From: Plakobranchus ocellatus
Lineage: Eukaryota; Mollusca; Gastropoda; Plakobranchidae
DNA length: 31,676 bases
Reading direction: 5' to 3'
NCBI GenBank assembly: GCA_019648995.1
Contig: BLXT01007679.1
Location: forward strand, 113,445 to 145,120
Positions 12,901 through 24,000 of this stretch are shown here, piece by piece; position 1 is the stretch's first letter; the number at the start of each line of letters is the position of its first letter. The position numbers and the translations under genes were made by a program. The notes below the pieces were generated by a model. It saw only the letters and a program-made list of their open reading frames with translations. It ran no database searches and was not told where the DNA came from.

Positions 12901-15020
12901 AAAAATTATTATTGACATATTTATTCTCGTAAATTTTGTACGATTATCTTTTAGATTCAAGCAAATCATTAATTTTTATTAGTTTGCCATGTCTTCAAAT
13001 ACATAAATTTTTCTTCCAAATCTGCAAGATCTAGAAGTATGCATTCAAGTCTTTTTTGGTGATTAAAAGAATTCAATCATTACCTGGTAAAATTAGTGCA
13101 GCATCTTACATGGTGACAAATTCGATAACATTTTGTTTCATGTACTTTTTTGTGAAAATTTAAGATATTCTGGTGTTTTGGGGTTTTTTTTTTTGTTTTC
13201 TAAGTCTGCAATGTTCTCTGAACATCATGCTTTCTTGAATTTTTTAAATATCTTATTCAGAAGCTGAAATATTATAAAATGCACTGAAGACAGAAAACCA
13301 TGAAGTATTGAAATGAAAAAATTGCATTTGAAGTTTCTTCTTTTATTTTCCCAGACAGTTTTCTTTTTCTTTAGCTCATAAAGCAATAAAATTGGTTCTG
13401 TTGTATCGGAATGCATTTTCAGTCACTGTGCATTAATAAATGTATAGAATAACTGCATTTATACTTATTACTTGATCAAATTGTACAATTGGCTAGGGAA
13501 AGGAAGAATGTATAGAGAAAAGATGTATATTCTCATCGTTATAATCAAACTATTCCATAGATGCTTTAAATAGCATACTTCACTTTCTAAAATTATGTGG
13601 ATTTATTTCTGTTCTACATATGCAGCACTTCCTTTGTATTTCTCAATTGTTTTAATAATCATTTAGAATAATTCATGGTCTACTAAGGCCTACTTGAGGA
13701 CTGGGCATACACATTGTGAAAGGGACTGAATTGAGACCTTGAGATGGTAGTTTGAATAAATCAATCGATCAAACAAGATAAGACAAAAAGATTTCAGATA
13801 AGCCTCCCCTTTCTCTTTCTTTTTCAACTAACTATAACTGGTAACCAACCCATTCCCCTCTTATGCTAGCGATATATTGATCAGCTCTACGTCCAGAGCC
13901 TGAAAAAAGACCATGTTGAGATTCCATAATCCTGTTGATAAAGATGTTATCATGATTCATCAAATGTTTCTTGATCTAGTTGAATAAATTTAGCTTTAGG
14001 TAAATGTGTACTATCAGAAATAGGATTGAATTAGATATCTAAATACAGAGATTCCTATCGTCAGTAGACGTAATGAAAGTCTGGACTGAATCCTAGGTCT
14101 AGATCTAGATCTAGAATTTTAAATGTCGAGGATTACCAAAATATATTTTCATAAGATTGAAACAACTTAAGCATAGCTACTTTGTAAATACATGGTGAAA
14201 ATGGTCTAGATCCAGATTTAGACCTGCTCCACATAATGATACTCAAGGTCCAGATCTAGATCTATACTTCGTTGAAGGATGTATAAGCTGGGTAGCCCTG
14301 TGGATCATTGTGGTTATTCATATCATAAGCATCCTCGTCCTCGTGTGAGCTGGCATCCTCAGAGACAAAATGATTCACTATAAACTGATTTAGCAGATCA
14401 TGGCCTGTCTTGTTTTGTTTAAAAGGGCAGTCAATTTTTTTTTCCTTTTAACTAGACCTATGCCCAGATAATGCCAACATGTTGCTGATAAACAAGCCCT
14501 TAGAAACAGAGCTTAGCTTTCAATTTAAATTCATAAAAAATATTTATCAGAGTAAGGAAAAACTTTTGCAGCTTGAAATTAAAAAAAAAAAGATAGAAAG
14601 TTTCATGGGATTTATAAGTATAAATTTATTTGAATTGGCAAATTTGTGGGGGTAGATGATTCAGAGTGAACAAAGACATAATTCACAGGAAATCCATTTT
14701 TTCACAAAAAAAGGTATTACATGTCACCTAAAAAGTTTTTTAAAATACCTTTAGACAAAAAAATTACATAATAACCTTTTGGGACATGATAAATTTATAG
14801 TTCAAAATTTATTTTTTTAAGCAATAATTTCAATTTCGCTAGATATCAACCTGACATCACTATTTTGCCTTTAGCTCGAAATAGAGCCAGTGTTATGTGC
14901 TGTTTTTCACTGAAGGCATCACATTTTACAGTCTTTTCATGTTTTTGATCAATTGTTCATTTTTTCCCTCTTTTTTTCTAACCTTTTTTTTAATAAGTTA
15001 TTGCTTTTTCAATCAAATCT

Positions 15021-15054
<34 letters not shown>

Positions 15055-18000
15055 TGGTAGTTGCTTAACTTTTTCATGTTAAACATAAGTATTTTTGTAT
15101 TTGTTTGTTGATGAAATGATCAATTATGTATCAAACACTAATGAATATTTCTCTCTCTTAAAAAAAATTTGCATTTTATTTACAAGGGCCCACCAGTGAA
15201 AAAGCTGAAGGCAGATGAAGAATTTCAACTGAAAGATATTAGTATGAAAAAGTATGAAGATGAAGAGGGCGATGAATTGAAAACAAAAGGGTCAGAGTGT
15301 TTGCTGAAATCATTGCAAAATCGTACTGTGGATCAACCAGACTGTGCAACCTTCTGGTCAGAGGGCTGGCGTTCAAAATTGTGTAGATGCACTGAGTGTA
15401 TGGTGAGCCTTAAACATTCTGGTATCTTATAATTTGCATACCTTCCTAGTATTACGAAAAATTCGTAATTATTACTAAAAATGCATCAGATTACGAAAAT
15501 ATGAAAATGCTTGATTCATTACGAATTTTGGTGGCTCAAGCACAGCAAGTCTTTGTTTTCTTCAGTGAAGGAACCAGAGTTGCTGGAACATTTGAAGAGG
15601 GCTTGTACCCTGAGCATCACTTAGAGTAGTGATCTTTCCACTAAATGTAAAGACTACAGTGTGTATCATAACTGTTAATTTTGATTTACATATCACATCT
15701 GTGGAGGGAAGTATTAGTGCTAACATGCGCTGCTCATGGGGTAAAAAGAAAACAAGAAATTCAATAGTATCAGTTAGGGTGCATTTTTGCTATCACTAAT
15801 TTTGTGTTTAAATTACAAATTTTTTCCTCTTGGTTTACTAAATTGGATGATCCCAACTAGGCAGGTATGATTTTGTGATGGGATAGAAGAAAATATTACA
15901 GTATTATATATATACTGATGCTGTAGCTAAATCAGTTTGTATTAAATCTGTATTTTTCCACTATCACATTCAATTGGTACTCTTAGTGGCTTATGTCGTT
16001 GAAGATTGAATTTTATCAAGGCTTCAACACCGCATTGGTTTGGCACTGCAGTGCCTTTAAAAGAACCTACAAACTTATTTTAGTCAGTACAGCATTACAT
16101 ATATATACTGATGCAGTAGGTTAATCAATTTGTATTTATTCTGTTTTTTTCCACTAATGCATTCAATTGGTACTCTTAATGGCTTATGTCGTCGAAGATT
16201 GAATTTTATCAAGGTATTGGTTTGGTGCTGTAGTGCCTTTAAAGGAACCTACAAACTTGTTTTAGTCAGTACTTGGACCATCTCAAGCTAGATAAATCAA
16301 TTATCAAGCGCTTTTCATAAATGAAAGCAGAATGTAAATGAATTATCGTCATGTAGATATAGATCTCTAAACTAATCTGTTTTGCATACAAGATGACTCA
16401 GAATTTACATCAGCATTCATTGAATGCAGACCTGCCTACAATTTTGCAGTTATAAGAAAAGCCTGCAGAATGTTTGCTCTTGTCAACAAAACAATGTATT
16501 CAATTGAATAATCTGCAAAATGAGCTCAGAACTGTGTTGAAAAAACCTCACAAAAATCAATAGAATTTGTAAGCCTATGTAAGTAAAGAAGATCCAAAGA
16601 GAAAAATTACTGCAGAACAGATGGTGTAAGCAGTTGGGTTAATATTTTACATGTCAATCCTTATATGGAATATAGTGAAACAGTAGGGGATGGCTGATGA
16701 CTTAGTTTTTGCATGCGGCTGAAAATGTAAAATGAGCATTTAAGAAAAAAAAAAAATTTGAGACATTTTTTTTATTTTAGAATTATATAGCTGAAGATAA
16801 CATGAAGCTCTGTGACTTTCTAATTTAGCTTTATTTTCTCTAAATTTCTTGTAATACATACGTGGAGTAGTAATTAGAAGAATGAGAGTGAAAACTGTTC
16901 TCTAATTTGTTACCATGATTTATATTGTACAATGTCTTTGCCGAACAAAGGTCAGTATCTGTCATAGACTTCAGACTAATGATACAGCACTTCAGTTTGC
17001 AAGGGCAGTATAGGTTTATTGTTAAATATTGAAAGAAATGCAGGTTTTTGTATTTCTCTTTAATTAGGAAAATGTTTTTTTCCCTCTTTTTTTACTTAAT
17101 ACTAGAAAGCACTGAGGGCTTAAAAGCCATGGTTTGTTTTCAAAGGTCACTGAATGGTCAATTTGGCATTTTATTTATTTATTTTTGTCCCATTCATTTT
17201 TATTATTTTTTTTTTTTTGCCTCATAAAATGCCATTTTTTAATATTTTTTTCGTTTTTTTCAACAGGAAATGTATGAAGACAGAAACATTGAATACCTTA
17301 TTGATGATGAAGATACAATGCAAGCTTATGAAGAAANNNNNNNNNNNNNNNNNNNNNNNNNNNNNNNNNNNNNNNNNNNNNNNNNNNNNNNNNNNNNNNN
17401 NNNNNNNNNNNNNNNNNNNNNNNNNNNNNNNNNNNNNNNNNNNNNNNNNNNNNNNNNNNNNNNNNNNNNNNNNNNNNNNNNNNNNNNNNNNNNNNNNNNN
17501 NNNNNNNNNNNNNNNNNNNNNNNNNNNNNNNNNNNNNNNNNNNNNNNNNNNNNNNNNNNNNNNNNNNNNNNNNNNNNNNNNNNNNNNNNNNNNNNNNNNN
17601 NNNNNNNNNNNNNNNNNNNNNNNNNNNNNNNNNNNNNNNNNNNNNNNNNNNNNNNNNNNNNNNNNNNNNNNNNNNNNNNNNNNNNNNNNNNNNNNNNNNN
17701 NNNNNNNNNNNNNNNNNNNNNNNNNNNNNNNNNNNNNNNNNNNNNNNNNNNNNNNNNNNNNNNNNNNNNNNNNNNNNNNNNNNNNNNNNNNNNNNNNNNN
17801 NNNNNNNNNNNNNNNNNNNNNNNNNNNNNNNNNNNNNNNNNNNNNNNNNNNNNNNNNNNNNNNNNNNNNNNNNNNNNNNNNNNNNNNNNNNNNNNNNNNN
17901 NNNNNNNNNNNNNNNNNNNNNNNNNNNNNNNNNNNNNNNNNNNNNNNNNNNNNNNNNNNNNNNNNNNNNNNNNNNNNNNNNNNNNNNNNNNNNNNNNNNN

Positions 18001-21000
18001 NNNNNNNNNNNNNNNNNNNNNNNNNNNNNNNNNNNNNNNNNNNNNNNNNNNNNNNNNNNNNNNNNNNNNNNNNNNNNNNNNNNNNNNNNNNNNNNNNNNN
18101 NNNNNNNNNNNNNNNNNCTCCTGTTTTTTGCTTCAAAATCCTGTTTTTTGGGTGGGCTCACTCCTGTTTTCCAATATTTTTGCCTGGCAAGTCTGTATAT
18201 ACTGATGCTGTAGGTTAATCAATTTGTATTTATTCTGTTTTTTTCCACTAATGCATTCAATTGGTACTCTTAGTGGCTTATGTCGTCGAAGATTGAATTT
18301 TATCAAGGTGCAACACCGTATTGGTTTGGTGCTGTAGTGCCTTTAAAGGAACCTACAAACTTGTTTTAGTCAGTACTTGGACCATCTCAAGCTAGATAAA
18401 TCAATTATCAAGCGCTTTTCATAAATGAAAGCAGAATGTAAATGAATTATCGTCATGTAGATATAGATCTCTAAACTAATCTGTTTTGCATTCAAGATGA
18501 CTCAGAATTTACATCAGCATTCATTGAATGCAGACCTGCCTACAATTTTACAGTTATAAGAAAAGCCTGCAGAATGTTTGCTCTTGTCCACAAAACAATG
18601 TATTAATCTGCAAAATGAGCTCAGAACTATGTTGAAAAAATCTCACAAAAATCAACAGAATTTGTAAGCCTATGTAAGTAAAGAAGATCCAAAGAGAAAA
18701 ATTACTGCAGAACAGATGGTGTTAGCAGTTGGGTTAATATTTCACATGTCAATCCTTATATGGAATATAGTGAAACAGTAGGGGATGGCTGATGACTTAC
18801 AGTTTTTGCATGCGGCTGAAAATGTAAAATGAGCATTTAAGAAAAAAAACAATTTTGAGACATTTTTTTATTTTAGAATTATATAGCTGAAGATGACATG
18901 AAGCTTGTGACTTTCTAATCTAGCTTTATTTTCTCTAAATTTCTTGTAATACATACATGGAGTAATTGGAAGAATGAGAGTGAAAACTGTTCTCTAATTT
19001 GTTACTTTAGCACCATGATTTATATTGTACACTGTCTTTGCCAAACAAAGGTCAGTATCTGTCATAGACTTCAGACTAACGATACAGCACTTCAGTTTGC
19101 AAGGGCAGTATAGGTTTATTGTTAAATATTGAAAGAAATGCAGGTTTTTGTATTTCCCTTTAATTAGGAAAATGTTTTTTTTTCCCCTTTTTTTTACTTA
19201 ACTGATAGAGGGCTGGCCCAGCTCGTAATTAACAATGGCATATGGCGGGTGTAAGGGGCACAATCCTAATTTACAAAAGTACACGTTTTACAAAATTTGT
19301 CATAAATTTTAAACCAAGGAAGGTACAAACATAATTCAAACACCAAAAAATAGAAGATTGGATACACTTTTTATGATATATAACACTAAGTATCAGTGAT
19401 ATTATGGGATATTGAAAAAAATAAACAACACTATCTCGGCAGTGGGGCTAAGACTAGATCTAGATCTACATTCATATTCATCATCGTCGGAAGAGTCTAG
19501 ACGTAGCCCATCACCTTCTCCCTCCTCTACATCAAAATTAACATCACTTTCATCATCAATTTCAACCCAACATTATCTACAGGGCTACCCTCATCTTCAT
19601 CTTCTTTATTCGTTGATCTGTCTGTCAGTTGCGAGAGCAAGTTGAAGGTGATTTTGAGAAAAATCGTTACTCAGTAACCATTCATTCAATTTTAGAACAG
19701 TAAATGGAAAACGAAAGTAGAACTCTTCAAGCAACAAACTATTAAGGCCCAGCCACTGTAAAGAAAATAAAGGGGCTTATTCTGTAGTTTAAAAGTGTAT
19801 GCTATAGTCAAGTATCAATGGGCGATAGCGGGCGCTCCCGCCAACACCCATAAAGGGCGGTGGCGGGCGATAACGCTTTTTATCAGTTAATACTAGAAAG
19901 CACTGAGGGCTAAAGACATGGTTTGTTTTCAAAGGTCACTGAATGGTCAATTTGGTATTTTATTTATTTATTTTTGGCCCATTCATTTTTTTTTTTTTTT
20001 TTTTTGCCTCATAAAATGCCATCTTTTAATATTTTTCTCTTTCATCATTTCTGTATTTTCATTGTTTTTTTCAACAGGAAATGTATGAAGACAGAAACAT
20101 TGAATACCTTATTGATGATGAAGATACAATGCAAGCTTATGAAGAAAAGGCTTGTGAGACTGAGAAAAATGCAGTTGCTGATGATGAGGCTAATGCAGCA
20201 GCATTTGCATCAATGGGGCGAGTTCAGCAGATTGAGGTAGCTCAAGGTCAGTTTCTTTGGGTTTTTTATTGTATTGTAGCTATGTTAAATCCATTCTTGC
20301 AAGCTTTTTTCATAGTAATCTTCTGATATAAAATTTTTATTTTCAATCAAATGACTATCTGCAATACAGCAGTTTTCTTACCCTTTCTAAGTTCATCATA
20401 TTTTTAAATTTTACAATTTAAATATTTTTTTGTAAAATGTATGTATCGATTCTTTAATTAAGTAATAGGGCATTTTGTAAGATGTCAGTTTATGTTCATG
20501 TGACACATAATGTTTCCTTTTTTTTTTCTTGGTATAGGTTTAATGGATTTCAAAAGTGAACTGAATGAATTCCTACAGGGATTTGCCCGAGAGGGAAAGG
20601 TAATTTTGTAATCAGTTTCATTTTACTTTTGGTTCAGACAAATTTTTATTTAAAAAGAATCTTTTTATGCATTGGTGGGGCAATTTTCTTTTCAATATAT
20701 TTGGTCTCCAATCCTTTTCGGTTTCCTTCTGTAATCAGAAATCCCCAACTTTGTTGAAATTCCTGGATATCAATCTGACTTGCAAATTTCTAAAACTCTA
20801 ATTATGACAAATGCATAGCCTTCAAAAAATGGTGATGTATATATTTTTTATAGAAAAAAACTTACCAATTGAGCGAACAAATGCTTAAAAATACTTTTAC
20901 CAGTTAAGCTTCCAAGTATTATGTTTATGAGCTTACTTAACTCTATCTGCATCTAAAATTTTAAAATGATAAGGGGGGAAAAAAACGAATATTTTTCATC

Positions 21001-24000
21001 TCTTTATATAGGTCTATTCAAGAGTTTTCTCTTTAATTTTTAATTCAACAAAATATTTTTTTTTTAATTAAAAATTTAAGAGAAAGAAAAAAGAATCTAA
21101 ATACGAGGAGATACTCATAGAGTTGAATGCAAAGAACAAACAAAAGCTCCAGAGATATTGTTTTGAAAAACCTGTAAAGGGAACATGCCAAGTATACCCT
21201 AGAATATCCCCTCACTCCTACACAGCCCACAAAAAAACTCATTTGATTTGTTGAAAAAAAATTTAAAACTAAGTCCAACTAATGGATACAGGTCAAATCA
21301 CCCGACCCTAAAAAAATTAGTTCAACATGAGGGTCCCCAAATATGTTGACCTACATTGTTAGTATTATGTGAAAGGAAAATTACTGATAAAATTAAAAAA
21401 TTTGATTATAGCAACACCCTTATAACTCATACTTTCTGTGAGAAAAGCAATCAAATTTCATGGCATTTAAGGGGGGGGGGAAGCGGCATCTCATATCCAA
21501 TTTCTAAAGTATTAGTAATAGAACCATGAAACTTTATACAAACGATCCTTATGTAATGGATATGTGAAATCTGTCGTCAAAAAAACATTTTCATCTGCTG
21601 CCATCTTGGATTTTGGACTATTAGTTTTGAATGACTAAAACTCTGAAAGTTGCTGACAGATTACCTTCAAATTTGGTTTACATAATCTTGAGATCATCCT
21701 TTATAAAGGGTTAGAGAGCATTTTTTTTATATTTCACACATGTATTGAGAAAACAAAGTCATAAGCAATGCTGTTTTGGAATTTCTAATTTTGACACCTT
21801 TCCCGATTTATTTTTTTTTTCAAAATTAAAATATTTTCACCGTATTGAAAAAATTGTTTTACACATCTTTCTGAACAATTTCACCAAGTTTGTCTGAATC
21901 CACCCACAAATAGCAAAGTTTTAGTGAAAAATGTGAAAAAAAAGAATTGGATTTTGAAAAATTATCTAAGAAATCCATTTTTTGAAGAAAATTCATTTAG
22001 TGTGTCGTGTTTGAAAGCTTTTGTATTCAAAATCTTCTTTTTTCTGAACATGACGCAGTTTATTTCATAAATATATCTAAAAAAATAAGAAAGTTATGTC
22101 AAAAAGTAAACAGCAATGTAACAGAGAAAAGTAAAGAAAAAATTTGCCTGGTAGGTTGCCGCTCCCCCCTTATATTAGAATACCTAAATCTTAAAATTAT
22201 GCCATGGAAAAATTATCGAATTTTCTTAGAATGCTTCTAAGATGTAAATAGCAAAATTTGGACAAAAGTAGTTGACAGAATGAAGTGAGTGGGCCACTAG
22301 GTATGTTTCTTGGCAAGCATACCAACAGAATTGGTTATAATTTTTCTTATCAGTATCTTAATTTAAAAAAATGTAAGAGGCACTTCGAGATGGGCACTAG
22401 ACGGAACCAGCATCATTTGGAGGTATGACATGAACAGACTTCGATCTATGTCATTGGGAATAGCAGATCTATCCTCCATTTCAATCAAATAATTTATATC
22501 TTTTGGGAGGAAAACAAGCAACCAAGCACTCGATGTATTCAAAGCCAATGTCTTAGGCCAAATAAAGTATCTCACTGTGTGCTTTTTCTGGTATTTTCAA
22601 TTAGCTTATACATGTATCTTATAAATAATCGTAAGATGTTTTGTCCTAGTTCTTCTTTGAAAAATCCTATTAGATCTGCACACCAAGAGATTCTAATGCA
22701 CTGAAGGCTAGCAACCCTATCATCCAATCTACATTATGCATGATGCAGTAGGCTTAGACAGAGTGATAACTAGCCTACCATGCCGGCAACAGATCAAAGA
22801 AATTAGTTTGGTTTTGGGAGTTGCGGCCCTAGCTTTAAGCAGTTTCTCATCAAAGTCATTTAAGAGGCTGAGGATGATACAAATTGCCTGACATTTACAA
22901 AAATCTAATTTAATACCGCATTTTTCATAATACATTTATCTTATAAATAATAGCCAAGATGTTTTGTTCTAGATCTACTTTGAAAAATCCTATTAGATTG
23001 ACACACCAAGAGATAACTAAATCTAATGCACTGAAGGCTAGCCACCCTATCATCCAATCTAAATTTCTATCTTTTTTCTCTTTTTATGTCTTAGTCTCAT
23101 CTTAAATTAATCAAACAAGAGCTTAGAAGCATGAAACACTTGTATTTGCACTGATAGACAAACAAATAAGCTGTGATAATACAAGCTGAAATCATACTTT
23201 TAACATTATGCACGATGCAGTAGGCTTAGACAGAATGATAACTAGCCCACCATGCCAGCAACAGATCAAAGAAATTAAAGTTTGGTTTTTGGGAGTTGCA
23301 GCCCTAGCTTTAATTGTTAGCTTCGATGTGGATTTTTCTTTTCTTAGGCAATGTTCTGATGTTTTCTTTGTCCAGTCTCTCTCTGGTGCACACCATCAAT
23401 GAAGTAACTTGAAAAGAGTGACCCCGTCTTAGATTTTAGTGTGGTCCTTCTAGGCTTGCAGTAATCTGATGGTAGTGATACAGACGCCATCAAACCACTT
23501 CTCAGAATGCTTTTCTTGTTATTTCTTTCTTGGTTGGCTTTCTCTCCTTTTCATGGGGCCGGATATGGGAAGGGTTGACTACATAGATCTATTGCTTGAT
23601 TACAACTAGATTCCCATGATCTTCACAATTCACAGAGTCCTCACTCAGGATTATTGTCATGCAGTACAACTTGACAATTTGTAACTGTACCGGTAGCAGA
23701 ATTTGTTGTATGTTGTGTGTTTTGCGATAGCAGGCCAAGGACTTTCTCTAGACCACTTTGAGTAGGTCCTATAAAATAAGGCCTGAAATGTATTACCCCT
23801 ATAGGACTCATAAGCCTTTCATGCGAAAATTGTTGGTAGGAGTGATATCCCATGCACAATTCCATTTTTTTCTTTAAATATAAATTAATAACGCAGTTTT
23901 AAAAACCAGATGCGATTATCCAAACTTTGAGATAGCAAAATCAGTGCTCACAAACAATATGTTGTCAATAAATGTTCATGATGAAGTAACTGAAGAGTTT

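Larger units (their letters stand above)
11819..15186 (+). other. UBR7 intron f (3.4 kb)
   Basis: A GT-AG intron ending TTTACAAG. It holds a 251-bp MITE (12009-12259), TAGATCT tandem oligomers (14093-14115 and 14250-14266), a coding-like minus-strand stretch (14262-14447) and a TA microsatellite near 15021. The rest, including 12270-14090, is AT-rich with nothing recognisable. Confidence 0.8.

Noticed and set aside
17154-18218. Long open frames of about 290-350 codons on both strands
   Set aside because: They consist almost entirely of unknown residues across the N gap and carry no coding evidence.
21472-21481. G homopolymer as a possible regulatory G-quadruplex
   Set aside because: It is a single G-run with no further G-runs nearby, and is more likely simple-sequence or assembly noise.
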